Source of the DNA: Arthrobacter echini
Lineage (GTDB): Bacteria > Actinomycetota > Actinomycetes > Actinomycetales > Micrococcaceae
NCBI RefSeq assembly: GCF_004803505.1
Contig: NZ_SSWH01000001.1
Coordinates: 124,001 to 188,000, forward strand
Length of the DNA: 64,000 nt
Direction of reading: 5' to 3'
The translations under genes were made by a program, and so were the position numbers. Of this stretch, positions 54,175 through 62,983 are shown one piece after another. The notes under the pieces are model-generated. The model saw only the letters and a list, made by a program, of their open reading frames with translations. It searched no databases and was not told the DNA's origin. Numbering within the stretch: the first letter of the stretch is position 1; every line of letters starts with the position of its first letter.

Positions 54175-55664
54175 CGGGACACCAGTCGCCCCGCGCCACC
54201 CGAGATGTGGAGCGTGGCTCCGCCCAGCGCATCGACGAAATCGGCGTCGTGCGTCACCGAGAGCACGGCGACGCCGTCGTCGATCAGCTCCCGCAGCAGC
54301 GTCACGAGCTCCGCCCAGGTCGAAGCGTCCTGACCGAAGGTCGGTTCGTCGAGGATCAGCAGACGCGGAGCGGTGGCGAGCATCGTCGCGACGGACAGTC
54401 TCCGCTTCTCCCCGCCGGACAGCGTGAAGGGGTTCGCTCCCAGCAGGTGGGTGAGCCGGAGCCGCTCGGCCAGCTCGGCGATGCGCTGGTCGTCCACGGC
54501 GTCGCTGACCCTGCGCGGGCCGAACTCCAGTTCGTCCTGCACGCTGGTGGTCAGGAACTGATGCTCGGGTTCCTGGAAGACCGTCCCGATGCGCTGCACG
54601 AGCTGCGGCGAGCGCCAGCGGAAGGGGTTGCTGCCGGCCGTCCCGGCGAGGAGCGGCTGCGCCTCCAGCGTCCCCGCGCGGGGACGGAGCAGCCCGCCGA
54701 GCGTCAGGGCTGCCGTCGATTTCCCGGCGCCGTTCGGGCCGGTGATGCCGAGCGCTTCCCCTGCGCCCACCTCGATCTCCAGAGACTCCACTGCAGCCGG
54801 GCCACGTCTGGTGCGGGCAACGGTGAGACCGCGCGCCGACAACAGCGCCGGACCCGGGGCAGAGGATGGCATGGCACCGCCCACGGCGGGCCGCCAGCCG
54901 GGGATCCATACGCCCGCGCCGGCAAGACGGCTACGCGTCGAATCCTGCACGAGCACCGTGCCCGGCGGACCATCGGCGAGCACGCCGCCGCCGGCGTCGA
55001 GCACGATCACGCGATCTACGACGTCGGCCCACACGGCCACCCTGTGCTCGACGACGACGAGCGTCGCCCCGGTGCGCCCGAGCACCCGGACGACGGCGTC
55101 GCGCACCTCGACGACGCCCTCCGGGTCGAGATTGGCGGTGGGTTCATCGAGCAGCAGCAGACCCGGTTCCATCGCGAGGACGGCGGCAAGTGCGAGGCGT
55201 TGCTTCTGGCCGCCCGAGAGCGCGGTGGTGGGGTGATCGAGCGGCAGCTCCAGCCCGACGTCGTCGAGCGCGCGGTCGACCCGCTGCCAGATCTCGTCCC
55301 GGGGCACGGAGAGATTCTCCGCGGCGAAGGCGACCTCGTCACCGACCCGTGCCAGGACCACCTGCGTCTCGGGGTCCTGCAGCACCAGACCCGCCCGGCC
55401 CATCGCGGGAGTGGGCCGGACGCCGTCGAGCAGCAGCTCACCCTCCTGTTCGCCCTCGTCCTGCGTGCCGAGGACGCCGGCGAGTCCGTGCAGCACGGTC
55501 GACTTCCCCGCGCCGGAGGCCCCGAGGAGCAGCACGCGCTCCCCCGGCGTGATGTCCAGATCGAGCCGACGCGCCGCGAAGGCCTTTCGCCCCGCATGGC
55601 GCCAGCCCCACCCCTGGGCGGTGACGTGGACGGCGCCCGGGGACGGAGCACGAGCTGGTGTCAT
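54171..55664 (-). CDS. ECF transporter double ATPase (YkoD-like, two ABC domains)
   Basis: A 497-residue protein with two ABC ATPase modules in one chain, as in YkoD. The first has Walker A LLGASGAGKS near residue 50, signature LSGGQKQRLALAAVLA and Walker B LLLLDEPTANLD. The second has ITGPNGAGKS near residue 315, LSGGEKRRLSVATMLA and LLILDEPTFGQD, where Gln replaces Asn/Leu. It energises uptake of a thiamine precursor via the S component encoded upstream and overlaps both neighbours by four bases. Confidence 0.93.
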   Translation of the reverse strand: MTPARAPSPGAVHVTAQGWGWRHAGRKAFAARRLDLDITPGERVLLLGASGAGKSTVLHGLAGVLGTQDEGEQEGELLLDGVRPTPAMGRAGLVLQDPETQVVLARVGDEVAFAAENLSVPRDEIWQRVDRALDDVGLELPLDHPTTALSGGQKQRLALAAVLAMEPGLLLLDEPTANLDPEGVVEVRDAVVRVLGRTGATLVVVEHRVAVWADVVDRVIVLDAGGGVLADGPPGTVLVQDSTRSRLAGAGVWIPGWRPAVGGAMPSSAPGPALLSARGLTVARTRRGPAAVESLEIEVGAGEALGITGPNGAGKSTAALTLGGLLRPRAGTLEAQPLLAGTAGSNPFRWRSPQLVQRIGTVFQEPEHQFLTTSVQDELEFGPRRVSDAVDDQRIAELAERLRLTHLLGANPFTLSGGEKRRLSVATMLATAPRLLILDEPTFGQDASTWAELVTLLRELIDDGVAVLSVTHDADFVDALGGATLHISGGAGRLVSR

Positions 55665-56269
55665 ACGTCAGCCGTGCGGCCCGCGGCAAAGGAGGACAGC
55701 ACACCCGTCTTCGCCAGGCCCCGCATGGCCAGCCAGGAGATCAGACCCGCGATGACGGTGCCGGAGACCGCGGCGAACACCACGTACAGGAGCTTGAACT
55801 CGAAGGTCCACAGGGCGTTGTAGAGGATGTTCTCGCTGATGGCAAGGGCCAGGCCCGATCCGAGTCCTGCCAGGAGCGCCACCGGCAGATTCCACTTCCG
55901 GTAGAGGAACAGCAGGAAGACGACTTCAGCGCCGGCCCCCTGGATGGCTCCGGAGAGCAGGACGCTCACGCCGAACTGCGTGCCGATGAGCGCGGAGACC
56001 GCTGCGGCGAGGACCTCGCAGTAGATCGCGGCTCCGGGCTTCCGGATGATCAGGCCGCCGAGCACTCCGGCGATGAGCCACCCCCCGGTGTACAGGCCGG
56101 CGAGAGGTGGGAAGCTCGCGGTGAGCACACTGATACCCGAGTATCCGGCGGACCACGCGAAGAACAGGACGCCGACGGCGACCGCGATGACGGAAGCCAC
56201 CACGATGTCGACGACGCGCCACTGATTGCTGCGCTGGGACGTCTTCTTCGGTGCTGCTGGTGCTGTCAT
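55661..56269 (-). CDS. ykoE: ECF transporter S component, YkoE-type (hydroxymethylpyrimidine/thiamine)
   Basis: A 202-residue substrate-binding membrane protein with about six helices. Its early segment (RVVDIVVASVIAVAVGVLFFAW) and the GAIQGAGAEVVFLLFLYRKW stretch match YkoE proteins. Specificity is strongly backed by the TPP riboswitch in its leader. Start at 56269, where the frame continues to 56335 but the extra residues are unlike YkoE. First gene of the operon. Confidence 0.92.
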   Translation of the reverse strand: MTAPAAPKKTSQRSNQWRVVDIVVASVIAVAVGVLFFAWSAGYSGISVLTASFPPLAGLYTGGWLIAGVLGGLIIRKPGAAIYCEVLAAAVSALIGTQFGVSVLLSGAIQGAGAEVVFLLFLYRKWNLPVALLAGLGSGLALAISENILYNALWTFEFKLLYVVFAAVSGTVIAGLISWLAMRGLAKTGVLSSFAAGRTADV

Positions 56270-56345
56270 TGGATTTTCCTCCTGAGATACAGGAGGGGAG
56301 AGTGCACGGGCACCGCGTCTGCAGTGGTCGTACACTCCGAGAACT

Positions 56346-56450
56346 CGACTCCCTTCGCCGGTACTAGCCGGATCAGGTTCGAGGGTCTGCGGCTTCCCGC
56401 ACTCTCAGCGCCCGGTCCGCTGTGCTGCTGCGGATCTGCGCTCCCCTGTC
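56346..56450 (-). ncRNA. TPP (THI-box) riboswitch
   Basis: On the minus strand the conserved elements appear in order: ACAGGGGAGC, GCTGAGAGTGCGG, GACCCTCGAACCTGATCCGG and GCTAGTACCGGCGAAGGGAGT. These are the thi-box pyrimidine and pyrophosphate sensor elements. It ends about 75 bases before the ykoE start and would shut off the ECF operon when thiamine pyrophosphate is high. Confidence 0.95.
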
Positions 56451-56553
56451 GCTTGGTGAACAGTATCGAGCGTACACCGGTGTCCCGGCTAGCGCCCGTG
56501 ATCCTGTTATACAACTAGGCTTGTCGCAGAACCCCGGATCAGAAGGAGAAACC

Positions 56554-56814
56554 ATGAATGTTGTATTCAAGCTGCTCGGAGCGGGCCTGAGCTTCGGCGC
56601 GGGTTTCGTCGGCACGAAGCTCGTCGATCTCCTGTGGGAGAAGATCACCGGCGAAGCGGCGCCGAAGAGCAAGGACGGCCTGGAGAGCACGCTGCGCTCG
56701 GCGCTCGTCTTCGCACTCATCTCCGGTGCCGTCAGCACCACGATCCAGGTGCTGGCGAACCGCACCACGCAACAGGCGATCGAGCGCTTCACGAAGACGC
56801 GCGACATCACCTGA
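56554..56814 (+). CDS. DUF4235 small membrane protein
   Basis: An 86-residue protein with two hydrophobic segments (LLGAGLSFGAGFVGTKLVD and ALVFALISGAVSTTIQVL) flanking a W-x-x-I-T-G-x-x-A-P loop, the pattern of DUF4235. Function unknown. AGAAGGAGA precedes the ATG at 56554. It diverges from the ECF operon. Confidence 0.82.
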   Translation: MNVVFKLLGAGLSFGAGFVGTKLVDLLWEKITGEAAPKSKDGLESTLRSALVFALISGAVSTTIQVLANRTTQQAIERFTKTRDIT

Positions 56815-56827
56815 GCGGCAGTTGACG

Positions 56828-56859
56828 ATGAAGGGGTGCCCGGAAGGGCGCCCCTTCAT
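56828..56859. terminator. Bidirectional terminator after the DUF4235 gene
   Basis: 14-bp stem (one G-T pair) ATGAAGGGGTGCCC / GGGCGCCCCTTCAT closed by a GGAA tetraloop, between convergent genes ending at 56814 and 56908. Confidence 0.8.
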
Positions 56860-56907
56860 GCTCCGCCGACGCGACGACGATTACCCACGAAGGACGGCGG
56901 CGCCACG

Positions 56908-57351
56908 TCAGGACTGGGCATGCACAGGCACGAGACAGTCCACTTCCCCCGCCCGACGGTAGTACTCGATGTGCGGGCGCCCGGGATCCTGGTCGGCGTT
57001 CTCGAAGAGCACCTCGAAGGCCTGAGCAAGCTGCCCATAGACCACGGAGGGCTCCCCGCGAAGACGCAGCCGGAGGTAGTCGCCTCCCGGTATCACGGTC
57101 TCGTCCAACCGGAGCGGGTTCCCCTCGTCCCTGGCGACTCGCACGGAGGACATCCGATAACGGTCGTCGTCGTTGAAGACCAGCCCCATCATCCGGCGTC
57201 CCTGCAACGAATCGAAGGCGTTCTCGAACTCCGGCCACGCTGCCTGGATGGCCGACAGTTCGAACGGGACGTCCCGGCTCAGTGCGGGCGTGTCCGCACG
57301 CGTCACCCTGTCGATCACTCCGAGACCGTGGTTGGTGGCTTCCTGACTCAT
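56908..57351 (-). CDS. Hypothetical protein, possibly GyrI-like small-molecule-binding domain
   Basis: A 147-residue soluble protein. The segment MMGLVFNDDDRYRMSSVRV, followed by IPGGDYLRLRLRGEPSVVYGQL and a Tyr/Glu-rich end (HIEYYRRAGEVDCLVPV), follows the order of GyrI-like/AraC effector-binding folds, in which a G-x-Y strand is followed by an amphipathic helix and a final D-x-x-x-P-V. That assignment is tentative, with no catalytic motif visible. Confidence 0.6.
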   Translation of the reverse strand: MSQEATNHGLGVIDRVTRADTPALSRDVPFELSAIQAAWPEFENAFDSLQGRRMMGLVFNDDDRYRMSSVRVARDEGNPLRLDETVIPGGDYLRLRLRGEPSVVYGQLAQAFEVLFENADQDPGRPHIEYYRRAGEVDCLVPVHAQS

Positions 57352-57419
57352 GGTTCCATCAGTACCAGATTCAGCTGCCGACGCGACGGCGGAAGTATTC
57401 TCCGCCGCCGGCAGGAGCG

Positions 57420-58544
57420 TCAGTCACTCGACTCGACGCGCAGATCCGGCATGACCGCCTGGAGGATGCGGTGCAGGCTCATCCCGATCGCCGCCGCCGC
57501 ACCGAACGGAACGTCCGGCGACACCGTCTCGTAGGCTGCCCGCTCGAGCGCCCGCAACCTCTGCTGGGCGGCCAGGAACATCCCGCCATCCGACTCCTCC
57601 ACCGTCCAGAGATCGAGCACCTGACCCACTGCGGTGAACGCCTCCTGCAGTACGGGTCGCAATGATTCCGGCATGGGGCTCTCGTGGCTGGTGCCGTGGA
57701 GCGCATCCTGAAGCATGTTGGTGATGTTGAGGGTGTGTGATGCTACGGTCTGCAGAACCTCCACACGGTAGTAGTCCCTGGTGATGTCGCGTGGATGGAA
57801 ACGCCACCGGACGTTGCCTTTCCGGCTCTCATCGGCGTAGCGCAGGGCGTCGCGCGCGTTCCGGGTGGATCTCATCAGGTCGTCCCTGCGCCTGGCCCAC
57901 CGGGGGTCGTCCTCGGCCCAGTCCTCCTCGAGGGCCTGCCCCATCTCCTGGAGATCCTGGGCAGCCATCCTGCGGAGAGAACTCATCTGACCGACGGCGT
58001 CGTTGAAATTCAGCGGCGGAAAGATCAGCCCGCTCACGGCGAGACCCACCACAACCCCTACGATCGTCTGCACGAAATAGGCCAGTGAATACCCGAGATT
58101 GTCGTTGCCGATCACGAGGACGAACAATCCCGCAGAGGCTATACCCGTTCCTCCGCCTGCTGTGCGCTTCAGTCTCCCGGCAAGAAGCACTCCCATGCCG
58201 ACCACGAAGGCGATGGTCAGCCAGTTCGGGTCGCCCGCCCACACGGCGAGGTAGGCCAGCACGATGCCGATGGTGAGGCCGGCCACTGTCTGCAGCCCCT
58301 GCGTCAGTGTCCCGGCGACGGTGGGATACATGGCCAGCAGCGCACCGAGAGGCGCGTAGTAGGGGTACTCCGACGGCGTACCCGGCAGCGCGTTCGCGAT
58401 CGTCCACGCGATGGCAGCGGCGAGCGCCGCCTTGGCCGCCAGGACGAGCTGGGGATCGGTGGCCACGGCACGCACGCGCCCCGTCAGCCCGTCGTCGAAG
58501 CGGGCTGCGAGGGTCTCCCGTCTGGGAGTCTTCCTGGGGGACAT
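57420..58544 (-). CDS. FUSC/aromatic acid exporter family protein
   Basis: A 374-residue protein with an N-terminal block of about six hydrophobic segments (residues 30-190, including PLGALLAMYPTVAGTLTQGLQTVAGLTIGIVLAYL) and a cytoplasmic helical domain of about 180 residues. This is the layout of the FUSC/ArAE family, single-unit form, thought to export aromatic carboxylic acids. GATACT (58551-58556) is six bases before the ATG (leaderless type). Confidence 0.82.
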   Translation of the reverse strand: MSPRKTPRRETLAARFDDGLTGRVRAVATDPQLVLAAKAALAAAIAWTIANALPGTPSEYPYYAPLGALLAMYPTVAGTLTQGLQTVAGLTIGIVLAYLAVWAGDPNWLTIAFVVGMGVLLAGRLKRTAGGGTGIASAGLFVLVIGNDNLGYSLAYFVQTIVGVVVGLAVSGLIFPPLNFNDAVGQMSSLRRMAAQDLQEMGQALEEDWAEDDPRWARRRDDLMRSTRNARDALRYADESRKGNVRWRFHPRDITRDYYRVEVLQTVASHTLNITNMLQDALHGTSHESPMPESLRPVLQEAFTAVGQVLDLWTVEESDGGMFLAAQQRLRALERAAYETVSPDVPFGAAAAIGMSLHRILQAVMPDLRVESSD

Positions 58545-58732
58545 CCTCGCAGTATCGCACCGCGGCGTTGCTCCCGCACCGGGATCCGCCAGGACGGCAC
58601 AGCTGGCGTGATCTATCCCCTAGCGTGTAGCAGTCCTTTTTCCCTGCCCGCAACGCGTCGATCGCCCTGCACCACGCACCGGCAGCCGCTACGTTTGTCC
58701 ACGTACCTGCCACACCTATCGAAGGATCTTCT
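58545..58732. other. Divergent intergenic region
   Basis: Promoters of the FUSC gene (minus, -10 GATACT) and the antiporter (plus, AAGGA before GTG). CGCTACG-type -10 candidates are present. No gene is seen. Confidence 0.35.
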
Positions 58733-59917
58733 GTGTCGTCCGCGCTCATCCTGAGCTTCTCCGTGGTGCTCCTCATCGGGGTCCTGATCTCCGAGCGGGC
58801 AAGCCGCACCATCCTCTCCACGGCCGTCCTGTTCCTCCTCGCGGGTTTCGTCCTCGGTGAGGGCGTGCTCGACGTCGTCCCGATCGCCTCCGGTGATCCG
58901 ATCGTCGGCACGCTCGCCGAACTGGCACTGTTCTCGGTCCTGTTCACCGACGGCATGAAGGTCGGCTGGCAGGACCTCCGCTCCGCGTGGCGCCTACCGG
59001 GGCGGGCTCTGCTCCTCGGGCTCCCCCTGACACTCCTTGTCACCGCCGTCCTCGCCCACTACGTCGCCGGTCTGCCCTGGCTCGAGTCCTTTTTGCTCGG
59101 CGCGGTCCTGGCACCCACCGATCCCGTCTTCGCATCGGCCATCGTGGGCCGGAAGGAAGTACCCGGGAAACTGCGGCACCTGCTCAACGTCGAATCGGGG
59201 GTCAACGACGGCCTCGCGCTGCCGATCGTCCTGGTCCTCCTCGCGGTGGCAGGCGGGACCGAGACGGAGGGTTGGGCCCTGGCGGGGGAGATTCTGCTGG
59301 GAATCGTCGTGGGCGTCGTGGTTCCGCTCGTGGTCATCACGCTCGACCGCCTCCCCTTCCTCAAGGCCGAGTCGAAGCTCCAGCCGCTGCTGACAGTCTC
59401 CATCGGTCTCCTCGTGCTGGCCATCTGCTCCGCGACCCACGCCAATCTGTTCCTCGGCGCCTTCTCTGCCGGCATCACGGTGGCCTCACGCGGGCCCGAG
59501 TACCGCCGGGAGTTCGAGCAGTTCGGCGAACTGGTCACGGAGCTACTCAAACTCGCTGCGATCCTCGTCTTCGGTGCCCTCATCACGCCGGACTTCCTGT
59601 TCCAGGAGATCCCGCTGCTCGGCTGGGTGTTCGCGGTCCTCGCAATCGTCGCCGCGCGGCCCGCGGCTCTCCTCGTGTCCTTCATCGGCGCCAATCTTCC
59701 CGGCAAACAGCGGCTCGCTGCCATGTGGTTCGGCCCGAAGGGCTTCGCGTCCGTGGTGTACGGCCTGCTGGTGCTGGAATCGGGGATCGTCCAAGCCGAC
59801 TACGTCTTCCATCTCGTGGGACTGGTGATCGTGCTCTCGATCCTCGCCCACTCCTCCACGGACGTGGTGATCGCCCGGCAGTTCGACGACGAGGACGCGC
59901 GCCAGCCGACCACCTGA
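58733..59917 (+). CDS. CPA1-type cation:proton antiporter
   Basis: A 394-residue antiporter with 11-12 helices. The family markers are LAPTDPVFASAIVG (with the T-D-P unwound-helix motif) and NVESGVNDGLALPIVLVL, whose N-D carries the cation-binding Asp. The substrate is probably Na+ or K+ against H+. The start is GTG after AAGGA. It may contribute to ion homeostasis together with the Mrp genes at the right end. Confidence 0.9.
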   Translation: MSSALILSFSVVLLIGVLISERASRTILSTAVLFLLAGFVLGEGVLDVVPIASGDPIVGTLAELALFSVLFTDGMKVGWQDLRSAWRLPGRALLLGLPLTLLVTAVLAHYVAGLPWLESFLLGAVLAPTDPVFASAIVGRKEVPGKLRHLLNVESGVNDGLALPIVLVLLAVAGGTETEGWALAGEILLGIVVGVVVPLVVITLDRLPFLKAESKLQPLLTVSIGLLVLAICSATHANLFLGAFSAGITVASRGPEYRREFEQFGELVTELLKLAAILVFGALITPDFLFQEIPLLGWVFAVLAIVAARPAALLVSFIGANLPGKQRLAAMWFGPKGFASVVYGLLVLESGIVQADYVFHLVGLVIVLSILAHSSTDVVIARQFDDEDARQPTT

Positions 59918-59987
59918 TCGGAAGATCACCTGGTCGGGACCGCGAAGGGGTCTTCTCTTCCCCCTCGGACGCGACGATACTGGCGGC

Positions 59988-60635
59988 ATGAGCCTCCTCA
60001 GCACAGCGCAGATCCTGGACGCCGGCCTCGCCGACTGGCGGAAACTGCCGCAGGCTCTTCACGCTCGCTTCCTGACCCGGGACTTCACCACGGGTCTCGC
60101 CCTCGTGGCGGCCATCGGTGAGCTGGCGGAGGACGCCCGTCATCATCCCGACGTCGTCCTGACCTACCCTCACGTGGACGTGAAACTGCTCAGTCACGAC
60201 GCCGGCGGGGTCACAGAACGTGATGTTGACCTGGCCCGGAGCATCAGCGAGCTCGCCGCCGGTCGCGGCATCAACGCTGATCCCGGGGCACCCACCGTGG
60301 TAGAGCTCGCCCTGGACACCGCCGAGGCACAGACCATCGGCCCGTTCTGGGCGGCACTGCTCACCGGCGATGCCGGGGCGGTGGACGGCGACGACGTCGT
60401 CGATCCCAGTGGACGAGTGCCGCTCCTGTGGTTCCAGCACACCGACCACCACGAGACACCCCGGCAGCGTTTCCATCTCGATCTGTGGGTGCCGCACGAC
60501 GTCGCCGATACCCGCATCGCCGCGGCCGTCTCCGCCGGCGGCCGGATCGTCGACGACGCCGAGGCGCCCTCCTTCACGGTGCTGGCCGATGCGGAGGGCA
60601 ACCGGGCCTGCGTCTGCACCATTCTCGACCGCTGA
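59988..60635 (+). CDS. Pterin-4a-carbinolamine dehydratase fused to a VOC domain
   Basis: A 215-residue two-domain protein. Residues 1-95 resemble pterin-4a-carbinolamine dehydratase, with the family's E-x-A-E/D-x-x-x-H-H-P-D (ELAEDARHHPDVVLTYPHVDVKLLSHDAGG). Residues 100-215 are a glyoxalase/VOC-type metal-binding barrel (LWFQ...RQRFHLDLWVP). The fusion is known in actinobacteria. It suggests recycling or protection of a pterin or flavin-like cofactor. GATACT (59976-59981) lies six bases before the ATG. It sits 14 bases upstream of an FAD monooxygenase. Confidence 0.85.
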   Translation: MSLLSTAQILDAGLADWRKLPQALHARFLTRDFTTGLALVAAIGELAEDARHHPDVVLTYPHVDVKLLSHDAGGVTERDVDLARSISELAAGRGINADPGAPTVVELALDTAEAQTIGPFWAALLTGDAGAVDGDDVVDPSGRVPLLWFQHTDHHETPRQRFHLDLWVPHDVADTRIAAAVSAGGRIVDDAEAPSFTVLADAEGNRACVCTILDR

Positions 60636-60649
60636 CGAGCAGCCTCGCC

Positions 60650-62263
60650 GTGGAGCACGTACCGGAGCGCGTGGACGTGCTCGTCGTCGGAGCCGGGCCC
60701 ACCGGGCTGATGCTGGCGAACTGGCTCGTGGAACTCGGTGTCAGCGCCCTGCTCATCGACGGCAAGGACGGCCCGACCGTCGAATCCCGCGCGCTCGGCG
60801 TGCAGACCCGGTCCATGGAGATCTACGCCCAGCTCGGCGTGATCGACCGAGTTCTCGAGGAAGCCGTCAGAGCCACGGCGATGCGGCAGGGTTTCGGCCG
60901 CAGGGCCTTCGGGCCCGTTCCGCTGACCGCACTCGGGCAGGGCCTCACCCCCTACCCCGGGTTGTACGTCCTGGAACAGAGTGCCAACGAGCGGATCCTG
61001 GCGGACAATCTGCACGTTCTGGGCGGCGCTGTCCACTGGCGCCACCGTCTGGTGGGACTCGAGGATGCGGGCGCTACCGACGGCGTCGCCGCCGTGATCG
61101 AGGGACCGGGCGGATCCGAGGATTCCGCGACTCCGGTGACCGTCCGCACACGCTTCCTCGTGGGATGTGACGGCGCATCCTCCACGGTGCGGTCCCTCCG
61201 CGGGATCCCGTTCGAAGGCACCACCAGTCGGCAGATGTTCTACCTCGTCGACGCCGTGGGGGTCAGCGGTCTCGCCCCTGCCTCGGTGAACATCCGGCAG
61301 GGCGTCCGCGAGTTCCTCCTCGCCTTCCCCATGCGCCCCGACGCGGCGGGACGCAGTGGCCAGCGGCTCATCGGCATTGCCGATGAGCCCACGAGCGCCG
61401 TCACGGAGGACTACGCACGACGACGGCTCCGGGACGCCTTCGGGGTGACCTACGAGGATCACCGGTGGTTCTCCACGTACCGCGTCCACCACAGGATCGC
61501 CGCTCGCTTCCGCGACGGGCCGGTGCTGCTGGCAGGAGATGCGGCCCACGTGCACTCCCCCGTCGGAGCGCAGGGCATGAACACCGGGCTGCAGGATGCG
61601 CACAATCTGGCGTTCAAGCTCGCCGAGGCTGTCCGGTCGGAAGCTGCGGACGGCCTCCTCGACCGGTACGAGGCGGAGCGCCGGCCCGTGGCACTGCGGC
61701 TCCTGGCCACCACCGACCTCCTGTTCCGCGGCATCACCTCCCGGTCCACGACGGCGATGCTGGTGCGGAAGTACGTCCCGCGCCTCGTCCTGCCGCTCGG
61801 CGTCGCCGTGCTGCCCCATCTGCCCCTGGGACGCCGACTCGCCGGCTACCTCGGCCAGCTGAGGACCCACTACCCGATGGACGGTGACCCTGCCGGTGTT
61901 CCTGGCCGCCGAGGCCGGGCCGCGCGCCGGACTCGCTGCGGACGGCCTGATCGCGTCACGGGACGCCGTTTGCCGTGGACCGGCGAGAACTTCGATGTGC
62001 TTCGGGCCGCCGAGTGGGGCATGCACCTGTACGCGGCGGACGACACCACCCGCGCACGGGCCGCGGCTGCCGCCCGGGAGCTCGACCTGCCGCTCCACAC
62101 CTTCGGGTCCACAAGTGCCACCCCACTCCGCCCGGGTGTGCTGTACCTCGTGCGACCCGACGGATTCGTGGCGGGGGCGGCGTCGCCGGAGACGGCTGTT
62201 TCGATCTTCCAGGCATCACGTGAGGGGACGAGCGCGCCGCCGCACCGCCCGGGCGGGACGTGA
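60650..62263 (+). CDS. FAD-dependent aromatic monooxygenase (PheA/TfdB/MhpA type), internal frame disturbance
   Basis: A 537-residue flavoprotein hydroxylase. The FAD motif is DVLVVGAGPTGLMLANWLVELG (GxGxxG), the second FAD region is GDAAHVHSPVGAQGMNTGLQDAHNLAFKLA with its G-D-A-A-H, and VGCDGASSTVR is the third. In the C-terminal part, from about 61884 to 61970, the current frame reads as low-complexity Arg-rich sequence. The +1 frame there encodes LPVFLAAEAGPRAGLAADGLIASRD, with the family-like GPRxGxxAxDGL. After 61970 the current frame again encodes good sequence (WTGENFDVLRAAEW). Two compensating frameshifts, or base-call errors, are indicated. GTG start at 60650. Confidence 0.82.
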   Translation: MEHVPERVDVLVVGAGPTGLMLANWLVELGVSALLIDGKDGPTVESRALGVQTRSMEIYAQLGVIDRVLEEAVRATAMRQGFGRRAFGPVPLTALGQGLTPYPGLYVLEQSANERILADNLHVLGGAVHWRHRLVGLEDAGATDGVAAVIEGPGGSEDSATPVTVRTRFLVGCDGASSTVRSLRGIPFEGTTSRQMFYLVDAVGVSGLAPASVNIRQGVREFLLAFPMRPDAAGRSGQRLIGIADEPTSAVTEDYARRRLRDAFGVTYEDHRWFSTYRVHHRIAARFRDGPVLLAGDAAHVHSPVGAQGMNTGLQDAHNLAFKLAEAVRSEAADGLLDRYEAERRPVALRLLATTDLLFRGITSRSTTAMLVRKYVPRLVLPLGVAVLPHLPLGRRLAGYLGQLRTHYPMDGDPAGVPGRRGRAARRTRCGRPDRVTGRRLPWTGENFDVLRAAEWGMHLYAADDTTRARAAAAARELDLPLHTFGSTSATPLRPGVLYLVRPDGFVAGAASPETAVSIFQASREGTSAPPHRPGGT

Positions 62264-62289
62264 CAGGTACCGGGTGGAGAAGCGCGCGG

Positions 62290-62721
62290 TCATCGAGCGG
62301 CACCTGCGGATCCGCCCGGCCCGTCCTGCACTCCAGCGTCGGCGCCGTCAGCGCCTGCTGGCCGCTGCCGCTCGGCCTGGTCGACGATCGCCCGCTCCAC
62401 GACGTCGTCGAGTTCGTCCAGGGTGAGCAGCTCGCGCCTGAGGTGCCGCGTGCGGTAGCCGGTGCGACCCACCATGAGCGCCGACACGGGACTGGTGAGC
62501 AGCTGGAAGAGCCAGCACAGGAACAGGACCGGCAGCAGCAACCAGCTCCCGGTCTCGACGGCGAGCGCCGCGAGGACGAGCAGGAGCCCGAGGACCTGCG
62601 GTTTGGTGGCGGCGTGCATGCGCGAGAGCAGGTCCGGGAAGCGGAGGAGCCCGATACCGGCGGCAAGGGACATGAATGCTCCGCCGATCAGCAGTATCGA
62701 GACGATGACATCGGTGAGCAC
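62290..62721 (-). CDS. mrpG: Mrp antiporter subunit G
   Basis: A 143-residue subunit of the Mrp (Mnh) Na+/H+ antiporter with three helices. The segment GIGLLRFPDLLSRMHAATKP is the MrpG signature. A charged C-terminal tail extends it beyond the usual length. GTG start at 62721, four bases after mrpF. Confidence 0.92.
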   Translation of the reverse strand: MLTDVIVSILLIGGAFMSLAAGIGLLRFPDLLSRMHAATKPQVLGLLLVLAALAVETGSWLLLPVLFLCWLFQLLTSPVSALMVGRTGYRTRHLRRELLTLDELDDVVERAIVDQAERQRPAGADGADAGVQDGPGGSAGAAR

Positions 62722-62725
62722 GGTA

Positions 62726-62983
62726 CTATCCCCTGTCCGTCAGGAAGCGGGCCACCGCGACGGAGCCGATGAAGCCGACCAGCGAGATGACCACGAGCAG
62801 GATCAGGTGGTCCAGGTGATGGTTCACGATCATGGTGAGGACCAGTGCGGCCGAGATGATGGCGAGAACGACGTCGAGTGCCAGAGCCCGATCGAGGATC
62901 GACGGGCCGACGACCGCCCGGTACAGCGCGAGCATCACGGCGAGGGCGAGTATTGACTGCACGACATAGATCACGATGGTCAT
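62726..62983 (-). CDS. mrpF: Mrp antiporter subunit F
   Basis: An 85-residue three-helix subunit with VGPSILDRALALDVV, the diagnostic P-x-x-x-D-R-x-x-A-x-D of MrpF. It overlaps the mrpE stop (ATGA at 62980-62983). Confidence 0.93.
   Translation of the reverse strand: MTIVIYVVQSILALAVMLALYRAVVGPSILDRALALDVVLAIISAALVLTMIVNHHLDHLILLVVISLVGFIGSVAVARFLTDRG

Noticed and set aside
60194-62098. 634-codon open frame on the minus strand
   Set aside because: Antisense to the PCD-VOC and FAD monooxygenase genes, with no recognisable domain.
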